From Acidilutibacter cellobiosedens (GTDB lineage Bacteria > Bacillota > Clostridia > Tissierellales > Acidilutibacteraceae), in contig NZ_CP035282.1 in the NCBI RefSeq assembly GCF_004103715.1, positions 3,124,501-3,188,500 on the forward strand: DNA of 64,000 nt. Reading direction: 5' to 3'. Below the pieces are notes generated by a model. The model did no database searches. It was not told where the DNA came from and worked only from the letters and a program-made list of their open reading frames with translations. Made by a program: the position numbers and the translations under genes. Each line of letters begins with the position of its first letter. Within the stretch, counting starts at the first letter, position 1. Positions 8,161 to 17,438 of this stretch are shown piece by piece.

Positions 8161-8937
8161 TCACTTTTTTCCTTCCACAATTGATAAATTCCTGTATTTT
8201 TCATTTCTACTACTAATTTTATAGGCCGCTTCTTTATCTAAAATAAGCGTCACATCCGGATGCAATTGCAATATTGATCCCGGAACTTTAGGAGTAATCG
8301 GTCCATTTACGGCATGGTAAACAGCTTCCGACTTTTTGATACCGCTGGCCAACAGCAAAATTTTTTTTACACTCATAATAGTTTTTATTCCCATACTTAT
8401 AGCTTTGGTCGGAACTTCTTCGACAGAATTAAAAAATCTTGAGTTTGCATTTATAGTGCCTTTATCTAAATGTACAAGATGGGTTACCCCTTCAAAATTC
8501 GCATTAGGTTCATTGAACCCTATGTGGCCATTTCTGCCTATCCCGAGAATCTGTAGATTTATTCCCCCTGATTCTTTGATTAAATTTTCATAGCTTGTAC
8601 ATTCCTTTTCTATATCATCACACATCCCATTTAACATATGAATATTTTCATCTTTTACATTGATATGATTAAATAAATAATTCTTCATATAAAAATTATA
8701 GCTCTGAGGATTTTCTTTTGAAATGCTATAGTATTCATCAAGATTGAAAGTTACAACATCACTAAAATCAATATATCCTTCCTTATATATTTTTACAAGT
8801 TCCTTATAGGTTCCAATAGGTGTATCTCCCGTTGCAAATCCTAAAACACTTTTTGGATTTAAAATAACTTGACTGGCAATAATACTGGCCGCCCTTTTGC
8901 TCATTTCATCATAATCATTTACGACAACAACATTCAT
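8161..8937 (-). CDS. nagB: Glucosamine-6-phosphate deaminase
   Basis: Converts glucosamine-6-phosphate to fructose-6-phosphate and ammonia in the cytoplasm, the last step of GlcNAc use. The GFATGDTPIGTY phosphate-binding segment, FNLDEY active-site region, GIGRNGHIGFNEP catalytic loop and TKAISMGIKTIM are all intact. ATG 8937 is chosen because GGGAGG is eight bases upstream; a TTG at 8952 lies before that site. A palindromic TTGTATATACAA at 9021-9032, upstream of the start, matches sites before the ceramidase-nagA operon and levR, so nagB probably belongs to the same GntR regulon although it lies 10 kb from nagA. Confidence 0.95.
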   Translation of the reverse strand: MNVVVVNDYDEMSKRAASIIASQVILNPKSVLGFATGDTPIGTYKELVKIYKEGYIDFSDVVTFNLDEYYSISKENPQSYNFYMKNYLFNHINVKDENIHMLNGMCDDIEKECTSYENLIKESGGINLQILGIGRNGHIGFNEPNANFEGVTHLVHLDKGTINANSRFFNSVEEVPTKAISMGIKTIMSVKKILLLASGIKKSEAVYHAVNGPITPKVPGSILQLHPDVTLILDKEAAYKISSRNEKYRNLSIVEGKK

Positions 8938-9020
8938 GTCATTACCTCCCAATATTACTTAAAATTACAAAATCAACATACCATTTTAATTTTTACTATT
9001 GTTGTACTATATTTGTTATC

Positions 9021-9032
9021 TTGTATATACAA
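9021..9032. promoter_or_regulatory. TTGTATATACAA operator before nagB
   Basis: A perfect 12-bp palindrome identical to the site at 30536-30547 and 11/12 to that at 22019-22030. The same sequence is the known type of operator for HutC-subfamily GntR repressors such as TreR. Regulator assignment to the GntR at 22.1 kb is inference. Confidence 0.65.
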
Positions 9033-9069
9033 TTATAAAAAATTCCAGCTTACTTGTCAAATATACTGG

Positions 9070-10263
9070 CTAAAAAAACACTATATTCGCAATTTCTTTA
9101 ATTATTTCGCTCTTTGAAAATTTACCTAATATATCCATCCTCATGACCAGTTTTGAAAATAAAGCATTATCTTGGCTATTATATTTATGTCTTTCAATAA
9201 CGTTCTCTAAAAATTCCTCATAACCGTATATTTTAAATCTTTCCATTTCATATTCTTCGGCCAAATATTCTAAAAACATTATTAAGATATCTTCATAATC
9301 ATTCTTTTTATCTAATCCAAGAATATTATTCAGTTTTGGTATTATAAATTCAAATAACGCTCTTCTATAAGGAACTTCTTCTATTTTTAATATTTTCCCA
9401 ATTTCAAGGATTTTCTCTTCATTCAAGTTTAAAAGAACATCAACAAAATAATTTTCGTCTTTCTTTGGAATAATATAATATTTATTTCCTTTGAGTTGTT
9501 TAATAGCTTTAAAAGCATCAAAATATCCAAGCTTCAAATTAAACCTACAGGTTTTCGTATCAAAGTCCAGAGTCCTTCCCAGACTTTCTCTCGGAGAAAT
9601 ATATCTTATATTTAAATTTTTTTTATTTATCCTTCTATTTCTTCCTAAACCATGAGTTCTGACAACAATTAAATCCTCATAACCTTTATTTATTAAAAGT
9701 CCCATAGGAACATTATCATAGATACCTCCATCTATAAAGTCCTTCCCATCGATCTTTTCCCTCTTAAAAACGGGAAGATAAGCACTTGCCATTAAATATT
9801 CCACTAACTTTCCTTGAGGAATATCTTCAATATAAATTTCAAGAGGTTTTAAATCTGTTAAAGAAACTGTCACAATTCCAAAATCCTTTCCAGACCTTCT
9901 CACCTTTTCTTCATTTATCACATCATAGAGAAGTTCCTTTAATGGAGTTATATCAACACCTTTTTCGGAAATTACTCCCTTTATTTTTTCTGATATATCT
10001 TTTATATCTTCAATTTTCAATTTTCCCTTTTTTATCTTTTCTATATCCTCATCATTCGCATTAATAACTCGAGAATAAGTCATGTTATTCCACAACTCAT
10101 AAGCTCTATCTATATCTTCTTGGGCAATCATCGCTCCGTTTAATGCTCCTACAGAGGTTCCGGCTACTCCGTCTATTTCCACTCCCATTTCTTTTAAAGC
10201 TTTATAAGCACCAATATGGTATGCTCCTTTTGCTCCACCACCTTCTAATACTAATCCTCTCAT
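9070..10263 (-). CDS. Patatin-like phospholipase
   Basis: Serine acyl hydrolase of the patatin family, probably acting on lipid acyl groups at the membrane or in the cytoplasm. The oxyanion motif is LEGGGAKGAYHIG, the catalytic serine lies in GTSVG (near residue 40) and the catalytic aspartate in DGGIYDNVP. About 280 residues form the patatin domain; the C-terminal 110 residues (with YAEDI-like acidic and aromatic segments) are not assigned. ATG 10263 has AGAAGG eight bases upstream; a GTG nine bases earlier overlaps that site. There is no signal peptide. It is followed on the same strand by no close partner, and a CapA-like gene lies 31 nt upstream. Confidence 0.9.
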   Translation of the reverse strand: MRGLVLEGGGAKGAYHIGAYKALKEMGVEIDGVAGTSVGALNGAMIAQEDIDRAYELWNNMTYSRVINANDEDIEKIKKGKLKIEDIKDISEKIKGVISEKGVDITPLKELLYDVINEEKVRRSGKDFGIVTVSLTDLKPLEIYIEDIPQGKLVEYLMASAYLPVFKREKIDGKDFIDGGIYDNVPMGLLINKGYEDLIVVRTHGLGRNRRINKKNLNIRYISPRESLGRTLDFDTKTCRFNLKLGYFDAFKAIKQLKGNKYYIIPKKDENYFVDVLLNLNEEKILEIGKILKIEEVPYRRALFEFIIPKLNNILGLDKKNDYEDILIMFLEYLAEEYEMERFKIYGYEEFLENVIERHKYNSQDNALFSKLVMRMDILGKFSKSEIIKEIANIVFF

Positions 10264-10294
10264 TAAGTTCACCTTCTTTTCCCTTATTCTTTCG

Positions 10295-11368
10295 TTACAA
10301 ACTTATAAATTGGAATTTATATGATATTCCTACCTTTTTTAAATATTTCACTGTTCCATCTTTTAAAATCTTAGTATTAAAATTTTTTGATATATTATTC
10401 AGATAATTAGTGGTTCCCAACCCTTCTTTTTCCGTTACAGAAATTGGCCTGGATTTTATTATTTTCATGGGGATAACTTCTACCTCAGATACCTTTTTAT
10501 CCACAATTTTAACCTGACCTATCATAGTTTTTGTGCTTAATTTATCTCGAGAGTTAAATACAAAATTCCCAAGACTATAAAAAATCGGTTTTCCCTTATA
10601 TATTTCTATCCCCTGAAGCACATGGGGATGATGTCCCATAATTATATCCGCACCAGAATCTATGGCTTTCCTTGCAATAGATATTTCATTTTTTCTGGGA
10701 ATATCATTTCTTTCAATTCCCCAGTGAATAGAAAGAATTACTATATCTGCTTTCTCTTTCATATCTTTAATTTTTTTATACATTTCATTTACATAAGGTT
10801 CATAAGCACTTATGATTCCTGCTCTTTTATCCGTAGCATACCATTTTACGTCGGGAATTACTCTTGAAAAAGCAACTATTCCTACTTTCACTCCATTTTT
10901 TTCAATTACCACTCCATTCATTGCTTCCTTTTTTGTTCTTCCCGCACCCGTATATTTTATCCCATAGCTGTCCAAATATTTAAATGTATCCAAAAGTCCG
11001 TCATAGCCATAATCCATAACATGGTTATTTGCTAATGTAACTAATTCTATATTTGCATCTTTTATCCCTTGAAGATCCTCAGGGTTCATCCTGAAATTAA
11101 ACTGTTTATCTTTCCATTTAGTGCCTTTATTAGTAACACTGCATTCCAAGTTTCCAACATTTAAATCCTCTTTCTTCAAATAAGTTTTTGCTTCTTTCCA
11201 TGGGTACTCAGTGCCTTCTTTTTCAATATACTTTTTAATAGTTCCGTCAAGAAGTATATCTCCCACTAAATTTATATCTATACTTCCCTTAGGTTTCATT
11301 TCCTCCGCGGACCCTACACTATTTAAGAAAATTAAGATTATTATAAAAATGAATAAGTATTTCTTCAT
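10295..11368 (-). CDS. Secreted CapA-family protein (poly-gamma-glutamate-type metallophosphatase fold)
   Basis: Exported protein of the CapA/PgsA family. Residues 1-20 form a signal peptide. The family landmarks are NLVGDILLDG, NLECSVTNKG, LANNHVMDYG, and IHWGIE with the metal-binding GADIIMGHHPHVLQGIEIY and FYSLGNFVF. In Bacillus CapA supports poly-gamma-glutamate export, but single CapA homologs without capB/C, as here, usually have unknown roles. Length of 357 is normal. An ideal GGGGAGG site precedes the ATG. It is followed 31 nt later by the patatin gene, and a dipeptidase gene is upstream on the same strand, so a cell-envelope or peptide-recycling role is possible but unproven. Confidence 0.85.
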   Translation of the reverse strand: MKKYLFIFIIILIFLNSVGSAEEMKPKGSIDINLVGDILLDGTIKKYIEKEGTEYPWKEAKTYLKKEDLNVGNLECSVTNKGTKWKDKQFNFRMNPEDLQGIKDANIELVTLANNHVMDYGYDGLLDTFKYLDSYGIKYTGAGRTKKEAMNGVVIEKNGVKVGIVAFSRVIPDVKWYATDKRAGIISAYEPYVNEMYKKIKDMKEKADIVILSIHWGIERNDIPRKNEISIARKAIDSGADIIMGHHPHVLQGIEIYKGKPIFYSLGNFVFNSRDKLSTKTMIGQVKIVDKKVSEVEVIPMKIIKSRPISVTEKEGLGTTNYLNNISKNFNTKILKDGTVKYLKKVGISYKFQFISL

Positions 11369-11420
11369 AGGCGTTACCTCCCCTAATTAAAAGTTCTTCC
11401 ACATATATTCTATGCACAAA

Positions 11421-12374
11421 TTAGGGTAAAATACTTTCTAATACTCTCACAAAATTTCCTCCAAGTATTTTTTTCACAGTTTCCTCTTTATACCCTCTAT
11501 TTATAAGTTCTTTAGTAACATTAGGAATACAAGTACAATCTTCCAATCCAACTGCCCCAAAGGATCCCAAATACATGTTGAAATCAAATCCCAGTCCTAC
11601 ATGATCCTCCCCCGCTGTTTCTATCATATACTCCATATGATCCATATAAGTTTCCAAAGTTTCTTTCCCTTGTCCTTCTTTACTTGTAAAATAAGAATTA
11701 AGCCCTATAACTCCTCCAGTTTTAGCAATTGCTTTAATTTGATCATCAGTTAGATTTCTTACATGATTTGTAATTTTTTTGGCGTTTGAATGAGAAGCTA
11801 TAATTGGCTTTGTCGAAATAGCAACAATATCCCAAAATCCTTCTTCATTTAAATGGGAGACATCCACTATTATCCCCAACCTGTTCATTTCCTTTATTGC
11901 TTCTTTTCCCATTAAACTTAAACCTCCATTTTCATATGTTCCGCTTGCCAAATAATTTCTCCAATTCCATGTAAGCATTGCACATCTAAGGCCAAGTTCA
12001 TAAAAAACTCTAAGCATGGAGACTTCATTACTTATAAACTCCAATCCTTCGGCCGACAAAACAAATCCTATTTTTTCCCCTTTAAGTACTTCATTTAAAT
12101 CATCTTTAGTTTTTATAAGTATTGCATCGGAACAATTATCCAATTCTCCATACAACTCAGAAATCTGAATCATCGCTTCCTTTAAAGAACCTTCCGGATG
12201 AAGCTCTTCAAATAAATCTATAAATACAATATTGACTTCTCCTCTTTTTAATAAAGGTATATGAGTTTCAGTTAATATTCTCTTTTTCTTCATCCTATTT
12301 TGATACATATGAAGAGGTATATCCGAATGAGCATCTATAACTATGGAATTCTCGTGAATATGTTTATAATTCAT
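11421..12374 (-). CDS. Membrane dipeptidase (renal dipeptidase, peptidase M19)
   Basis: Zinc dipeptidase of the amidohydrolase fold. The metal ligands are visible as DAHSDIP near residue 15, the glutamate in SAEGLEF near 105, IVDVSHLNEEGF, and ASHSNAKKITNHVRN. Length of 317 is typical of bacterial M19 enzymes. There is no signal peptide, so it acts inside the cell, probably on dipeptides including D-amino-acid-containing ones. AGGAGA precedes the ATG. The next gene downstream is CapA-like with a 52-nt gap, suggesting a shared transcript. Confidence 0.92.
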   Translation of the reverse strand: MNYKHIHENSIVIDAHSDIPLHMYQNRMKKKRILTETHIPLLKRGEVNIVFIDLFEELHPEGSLKEAMIQISELYGELDNCSDAILIKTKDDLNEVLKGEKIGFVLSAEGLEFISNEVSMLRVFYELGLRCAMLTWNWRNYLASGTYENGGLSLMGKEAIKEMNRLGIIVDVSHLNEEGFWDIVAISTKPIIASHSNAKKITNHVRNLTDDQIKAIAKTGGVIGLNSYFTSKEGQGKETLETYMDHMEYMIETAGEDHVGLGFDFNMYLGSFGAVGLEDCTCIPNVTKELINRGYKEETVKKILGGNFVRVLESILP

Positions 12375-12466
12375 AACAGCATCTCCTTTTATTAATAAAA
12401 TTGTAACATACTTACAATATATATTCTAAAATACTCCAGCAACTTTAGGTTTAATAATCATATATC

Positions 12467-12958
12467 TCAAGCATTTTTACTACCGTTATTGTCATAAAGC
12501 ACTTGATCAAACACTATACATAATGCCAATATAAAAGCCGGATCTTCATCTCCGAATATTTCCACTCCATAAGCATCTGAAATGGAAATCCACTTTTTAT
12601 TTACCCTACAAATTTCGTTTCCATCTTTAAATATGGAAAAGTCATGGGCAAATATATCTCCTTCCAACGTAAAATCTCCAAAATCACTAAAAATATTGAA
12701 TTTAGGTCTAAAAAATGTGAACTCCTTTTTTACATTAGCTACAATCTTATCTCCCATATATATATAATATTCCGGTAAAAATTTAAATATTTTTTGTTCA
12801 ATGTATATTAAGTTATTTCCCGACATATCAAATATGTTTAGTTTATTTCCGAAAGAAAAGACCTTTCCTGCTACCTCATATACATTTCGTCCCGATTCGT
12901 CCTGGATATCAAATTTATCACCGATAGAAAATATTCTTTCTCTTACTAAATATCTCAT
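12467..12958 (-). CDS. LURP-one-related / YxjI-family protein
   Basis: Small tubby-like beta-barrel protein related to LURP-one and phospholipid scramblase folds. Repeating units of the form RERIFSIGDKFDIQDESG, VAGKVFSFGNKLNIFDMSG and QKIFKFLPEYYIYMG are diagnostic of the YxjI group. Length of 163 is normal. The function in bacteria is unknown. GAGGGA precedes the ATG. It is divergently transcribed from the dCMP deaminase gene, with a 111-nt shared promoter region. Confidence 0.8.
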   Translation of the reverse strand: MRYLVRERIFSIGDKFDIQDESGRNVYEVAGKVFSFGNKLNIFDMSGNNLIYIEQKIFKFLPEYYIYMGDKIVANVKKEFTFFRPKFNIFSDFGDFTLEGDIFAHDFSIFKDGNEICRVNKKWISISDAYGVEIFGDEDPAFILALCIVFDQVLYDNNGSKNA

Positions 12959-13069
12959 TTTATCAGTCCCTCCTTATTTAAAATAACTTGCAGATATTAT
13001 ATTTATTGAATTGTTTCAATAATATTATATAATATTATTAATCAATATCATAGGAAAGAAGGAATTATA

Positions 13070-13558
13070 TTGGAAAGAAGAGATAAAACTAATTATTATT
13101 TAGATATTGCGGAAGTAGTAGCAGAAAGAGGGACATGTCTTAGAAGAAATTTTGGAGCAATAATTGTAAAAAACGATGAAATTATCTCTACAGGATATAC
13201 AGGAGCACCAAGAGGCAGAAGTAACTGTTGCGATTTAAAATACTGTATTAGAGATAAGCTCAACATTCCAAGAGGTACTCAATATGAACTGTGCCGTTCT
13301 GTTCATGCAGAAGCAAATGCAATCATCAGTGCATCAAGAAAAGATATGATTGGAGCAACATTATATCTTGTGGGAAAGGAAATGAAAACAGGAGAATTAA
13401 TTCTCAATGCCAACCCCTGTTCAATGTGCAAAAGATTGATAATAAACTCTGGAATTGAAAATGTAATAATCAGAGATTCTAAAGATGATTACAGAACAAT
13501 CAATGTAAGATATTGGATTGAAAATGATGAATCATTAAACGGAACTGCAGGATACTAA
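13070..13558 (+). CDS. dCMP deaminase (ComEB-like)
   Basis: Zinc-dependent deaminase converting dCMP to dUMP for dTMP synthesis; the same protein is called late competence protein ComEB in Bacillus. The zinc site is HAEAN plus PCSMC, and CDLKYC before it is a second cysteine cluster found in this family. The start is TTG at 13070, with GAAAGAAGGA seven bases upstream and no better ATG before the conserved TNYYLDIA region. Length of 162 is normal. The stop codon overlaps the end of the convergent RNase H gene by four bases. Confidence 0.92.
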   Translation: MERRDKTNYYLDIAEVVAERGTCLRRNFGAIIVKNDEIISTGYTGAPRGRSNCCDLKYCIRDKLNIPRGTQYELCRSVHAEANAIISASRKDMIGATLYLVGKEMKTGELILNANPCSMCKRLIINSGIENVIIRDSKDDYRTINVRYWIENDESLNGTAGY

Positions 13559-14178
13559 TCATTGTTCTTTAAAGCCGATTTAGCAAGCCCATCGGCTTCT
13601 TCATTATATTTATTACCGCTGTGGGCTCTTACTTTTATAAATATAACTTTTAACTTGTCTTTAATTGAATTATAATATTTATTATACTCCTTTGTTTCCG
13701 TTTTATTTCTTTTCCACTCCTCTGTACACCATTTTTCAATTCCCGCATAATCATAGTAAAGATATAATGTACGAATGTTTCTTTCTAAAGCAATTTTCAT
13801 AGCCGTCATGGAACCGTCTATTTCTCCCGCAACATTTCTCATATCAGATTTTTCTTTTTTATTATCCCTTCCTTTATACACCTCTTTTCCCTTCTTTGTA
13901 ATAAGAACAGCTCCATATCCATAATATCCTGATTCTTTATCAAAGCTTCCATCTACATAGGCAATCATCTCTCCATCCTCTAAATCTTCAACCTTTTTAT
14001 CTCTCCTAACTATTCCTTCATTTTCTATTCCATTTAAATAATCTTCTGCTTCCTTAAGCGTTAAAAAACTTTTATATTCCGCTTGAGGATACCCCTTTAC
14101 CTGTTCTTCGCATTTTCCCCAACTATTATATATACCTATGTTTATACCTTTTTTTACAGCGTAATATTTTTTCTTCAT
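13555..14178 (-). CDS. Ribonuclease H with N-terminal viroplasmin domain
   Basis: Degrades the RNA strand of RNA-DNA hybrids. Residues 1-50 form the caulimovirus VI (viroplasmin) hybrid-binding domain (KKYYAVKKG, GIYNSWGKCEEQVKGYPQA, YKSFLTLKEAEDYL) seen in eukaryotic-type and many Firmicute RNase HI enzymes. The catalytic domain follows with AYVDGSF (first aspartate), GEIDGSMTAM (glutamate), YYDYAGIEKW (aspartate) and KVRAHSGNKYNEEADGLA (histidine and last aspartate), so the active site is complete. Length of 207 is normal. It is convergent with the dCMP deaminase gene, with a four-base overlap of stop regions. Confidence 0.92.
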   Translation of the reverse strand: MKKKYYAVKKGINIGIYNSWGKCEEQVKGYPQAEYKSFLTLKEAEDYLNGIENEGIVRRDKKVEDLEDGEMIAYVDGSFDKESGYYGYGAVLITKKGKEVYKGRDNKKEKSDMRNVAGEIDGSMTAMKIALERNIRTLYLYYDYAGIEKWCTEEWKRNKTETKEYNKYYNSIKDKLKVIFIKVRAHSGNKYNEEADGLAKSALKNND

Positions 14179-14363
14179 AATTCACCTCAAAACATTTTAT
14201 ATTTATAGGGTACCAAAAATCAGCAACTAAAACAATATATTATTGAAATACCATTACAATTTTCATAAGAAATTTAACACATATGTCCATGTTGTCTTTA
14301 ATAGTATATTAATATCGTATTATTAGAAGGTATAAAGTTTTTTTGAAGAATAAGAGGAAAATT

Positions 14364-15788
14364 ATGGAGAAAGATGCATTTATAAAGAATTCAATTTTAC
14401 TTATTCTATCAAATCTCATCACGGGAATTTTAGGATTTATGTATTCCATAGCCCTCTCAAGAGAATTGGGAGCCGACGGAATGGCCCTAAACGGCCTTAT
14501 TATGCCCATAAATAGGATATCCCTATGCCTGATATGCGGAGGAATGTTAACCGCCCTATCCAAAATAATAGCCGAATATAAAGTAAAATATCAGTATAAT
14601 AATATTATAAAAAGTATGAGGACAATACTTACATTAAATGTAATATGGGCCATTTTTATTATATTTATATTGTTTCTATTGATAAATCCAATAAGTGAAT
14701 TTATTATAAAAGACGAAAGAGTCATTTATGCTTTAAGAATATCCTGCGGCACCATATTCTTTATGACTCTTTCCAATACATTTAAAGGTTATTTTTATGG
14801 TATTGCTAATGTAGGAATACCAGCAGTAATTGATGTTTTTGAAAAATCGGCAAGAATATTTATAATATCATTTATATTCAAATTCTATTCCCCCGGCTCA
14901 ATTACGGCTAAGGTAACAGCCGCAAATATAACTATATCATCGGGAGAATTCATATCCCTTGTTTTACTGTTTCTATATTATAAAGTAAATATAAAAAAAT
15001 ATCATAATCGTTTTTCCGAACAACCTGATAGAACCAAAACATTAATAAAAAATATTCTTGTTATATCACTTCCTTTATGCTTAAACGAATTCATATCTAC
15101 AATATTTTTTACCGTATCTACCCTCCTCATCCCCAAAAGATTAGTAGCTGGAGGCATCCCCTACGAAGAAGCATTAACTATGATAGGAAAATTTTCTAAT
15201 ATGTCTGTAAATATTGTTTCTCTGCCCATGATTATTATATTTGCTATTTCTATCGTTCTAATTCCTGATCTGTCCCAAAAATTAGTTATAAAACACAAAG
15301 AAGCAGTAAAAAAAAGAATTAGTTCCGTAATTAAAATTTCTTTTATTTTAGGACTTTCTGTATTAATAATATGCTTAATTTGGGGAGACAATCTGGGAAG
15401 AGTATTCTATAACAGAAATGATCTGGGAAACTATATTCGATTTGCTGCACTGTCTGCCCCCATATCATATACTGCTGCTGCTACAAACAGTATATTAAAC
15501 GGATTGGGAAAGCAAAAAACCATCCTCAAAAATTCTTTAATAGCAGCCGTAATTGAAATCTTGATTATATTTTTTCTTACGGCCGTCCCTTCCATAAATA
15601 TTTTAGGATGTGGAATAGAGATGATTGTAACAGCCATTGTAACATTAATCATGAATGGAATTGAAATCAATAAATTTTTAAATTTAAAATTCAGTTTAAC
15701 AAATATCATAATATACCTTCAGTTGGCTTTGTTATTCTTCTACTGTATAAAAATAGCTTCAAATATAATAAAACTAATATCCTTTTAA
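14364..15788 (+). CDS. spoVB: MOP-superfamily lipid/oligosaccharide flippase (stage V sporulation protein B type)
   Basis: Integral membrane protein of about 14 predicted helices from the polysaccharide-transport/MurJ-like MOP superfamily. The N-terminal ILLILSNLITGILGFMYSI, LGADGMALNGLIMPI and the central LPLCLNEFISTIFFTVSTLL resemble SpoVB, which acts in cortex peptidoglycan synthesis during sporulation. Length of 474 is slightly short for SpoVB (about 500), so a paralogous flippase is possible. ATG 14364 is set by AAGAGGA upstream; an earlier TTG at 14343 has no ribosome site. The gene stands alone in a 185-nt and 135-nt spacer context. Confidence 0.75.
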   Translation: MEKDAFIKNSILLILSNLITGILGFMYSIALSRELGADGMALNGLIMPINRISLCLICGGMLTALSKIIAEYKVKYQYNNIIKSMRTILTLNVIWAIFIIFILFLLINPISEFIIKDERVIYALRISCGTIFFMTLSNTFKGYFYGIANVGIPAVIDVFEKSARIFIISFIFKFYSPGSITAKVTAANITISSGEFISLVLLFLYYKVNIKKYHNRFSEQPDRTKTLIKNILVISLPLCLNEFISTIFFTVSTLLIPKRLVAGGIPYEEALTMIGKFSNMSVNIVSLPMIIIFAISIVLIPDLSQKLVIKHKEAVKKRISSVIKISFILGLSVLIICLIWGDNLGRVFYNRNDLGNYIRFAALSAPISYTAAATNSILNGLGKQKTILKNSLIAAVIEILIIFFLTAVPSINILGCGIEMIVTAIVTLIMNGIEINKFLNLKFSLTNIIIYLQLALLFFYCIKIASNIIKLISF

Positions 15789-15923
15789 ATTTTTAATATA
15801 TTTTCAATAATTACTATACTTGAAAAATAATAGTATAATAAAATTACATAAGAATATATTAAAGGTTAATCAATAAACAGAGAGTGTCAAAATTTAAAAT
15901 AGTAATAAAAAGGTGGAGTATTT

Positions 15924-16712
15924 ATGAATCTGAAAGGTAAGAGAATAGTTATTACTGGTGCATCTTCCGGAATCGGATGGGCTCTTTTAAAGCGATTATC
16001 TGCATCCGGAGCTTCTGTAGTCGGTGTATCAAGGAATCCTCAGAGAATTATTGATGAACTGGGAAATCGTGGCATAAAGACGATTACATGTGATGTATCT
16101 GACCCTATTCAAGTTGATCGCATGCTTGAAGAAGCGACCGAATTAATGGGTGGAATAGATATATTTGTCGCAAATGCAGGCTTTGCATATTACGGCAAAA
16201 TTGGAAACTCAAATTGGGAGAAAATCGAACAAATATATAAGACAAATGTAATATCCCCAATTTATACTTTACAAAAACTAACTGAAAATAACAAAACGGA
16301 ACCCTTAATCTTTATGGTCACCATTTCTGCTTTAGGAAAAATGGTACTCCCGGGATTTTCCCTTTACAATTCTACAAAATTTGCACTTGACGGATTTGTA
16401 CGAACATACCGTATGGAACGCCCCAAAAATGTCAAAATAATACCTGTTTATCCCGTTGCTAATTTTACGCCGTTTTTTGAAAAAGCCGGAGGCCCCGATA
16501 CTCCCATGCCATTATTGGCTCGCCAATTTCCGTCTATGACGGCTTTATGTATGAAAATAGGATTACAAGTAGAAGCCCGTTCAGTTTATCCTTCAATAAT
16601 TTTTATTATACGTTGTATTTTATCAAGGGTTACACCTGTTGATGTTCTCGTACAAATTGTTGAGCGAATTCGATTTTCCGGATGGTTGAAAAGGCATGGA
16701 GAAAGAAATTGA
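15924..16712 (+). CDS. Short-chain dehydrogenase/reductase
   Basis: NAD(P)-dependent oxidoreductase of the classical SDR family. The cofactor motif is TGASSGIG at residues 10-17, NAG is present in VANAGFAYYG, and the catalytic tetrad includes the serine in TISALGKM and the YNSTK motif. Residues 200-262 extend past the core with a hydrophobic segment (SIIFIIRCILSRV), which could associate with the membrane. The substrate cannot be told from sequence. GGTGGAG precedes the ATG. The gene is monocistronic and convergent with the KDPG aldolase gene, with a terminator between. Confidence 0.85.
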   Translation: MNLKGKRIVITGASSGIGWALLKRLSASGASVVGVSRNPQRIIDELGNRGIKTITCDVSDPIQVDRMLEEATELMGGIDIFVANAGFAYYGKIGNSNWEKIEQIYKTNVISPIYTLQKLTENNKTEPLIFMVTISALGKMVLPGFSLYNSTKFALDGFVRTYRMERPKNVKIIPVYPVANFTPFFEKAGGPDTPMPLLARQFPSMTALCMKIGLQVEARSVYPSIIFIIRCILSRVTPVDVLVQIVERIRFSGWLKRHGERN

Positions 16713-16722
16713 AGGAATAAAA

Positions 16723-16755
16723 TTAGGGGTTACCTCTTTTTGAGACAACCCCTAA
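16723..16755. terminator. Terminator between convergent genes
   Basis: TTAGGGGTT pairs with AACCCCTAA, with further inner pairing. T tracts lie on the minus-strand exit and weakly on the plus side, so it probably serves both the SDR gene and the KDPG aldolase gene. Confidence 0.8.
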
Positions 16756-16771
16756 ATCTATCTTTACTTAC

Positions 16772-17419
16772 TTACTTTCTTTTCTGCGATTCAAATATAT
16801 CCCTGAATCCTTTGGCCCTCTTTGTTATTTCATCAAATTTCCCTTCTTCTACAAGTTTATTGCTTACAAGGGAACTTGCTATTCCTGCGGAACATGCTCC
16901 TGCTTTTAAGAACGATCCAAAATTATCAAGATCTATTGCTCCTACTGCCATCATTTCCATTTGTGAAAGAGGTCCTTTCAACTGCTTTATATAATTCGGC
17001 CCGAAAACTCCTGCCGGAAATACTTTTATGATTTGCACTCCATTTTCCCATGCTGTTACTGCTTCTGTCGGAGTGGCAATCCCCGGAACGGGAAGTACGC
17101 TGTATCTTTGACACATTTTTACCATTCCAAGATTTAAAGAAGGTGACAATACAAATGCTGCTCCCGATAATATAGCTGTTCTTGCTGTTTCAGCGTCCAA
17201 AACTGTTCCTGCTCCTATCAGCATCTTATCTTTATATTTAGCTACTAACTCCTTTATCATTTCAGAAGCTCCTGGAGTATTGAAGGTAACTTCTATTGTA
17301 TTTACTCCTCCTGCAAGTAATGCATCTGCTATCTTACACAATGATTCAGCTGATGTTCCTCTTACTATTGCACAAACTCCAGATTCTTTAATTTGTTCCA
17401 GTACCTCATAAGCCTTCAT
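16772..17419 (-). CDS. 2-keto-3-deoxy-6-phosphogluconate aldolase / 4-hydroxy-2-oxoglutarate aldolase
   Basis: Class I aldolase (Eda/KhgA family) that splits KDPG or a related 2-keto-3-deoxy acid to pyruvate and an aldehyde. Visible features are IEVTFNTPGA, GAGTVLDAETA, SPSLNLGMV, PGIATPTE and the Schiff-base lysine in QIIKVFPAG. Length of 215 is normal. AGGAGG precedes the ATG. It lies 19 nt downstream of a 2-hydroxyacid dehydrogenase gene on the same strand, so the pair likely processes a sugar acid. No KDG kinase or dehydratase is next to them, which leaves the substrate open. Confidence 0.9.
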   Translation of the reverse strand: MKAYEVLEQIKESGVCAIVRGTSAESLCKIADALLAGGVNTIEVTFNTPGASEMIKELVAKYKDKMLIGAGTVLDAETARTAILSGAAFVLSPSLNLGMVKMCQRYSVLPVPGIATPTEAVTAWENGVQIIKVFPAGVFGPNYIKQLKGPLSQMEMMAVGAIDLDNFGSFLKAGACSAGIASSLVSNKLVEEGKFDEITKRAKGFRDIFESQKRK

Positions 17420-17438
17420 TATTAATTCCTCCTATAAT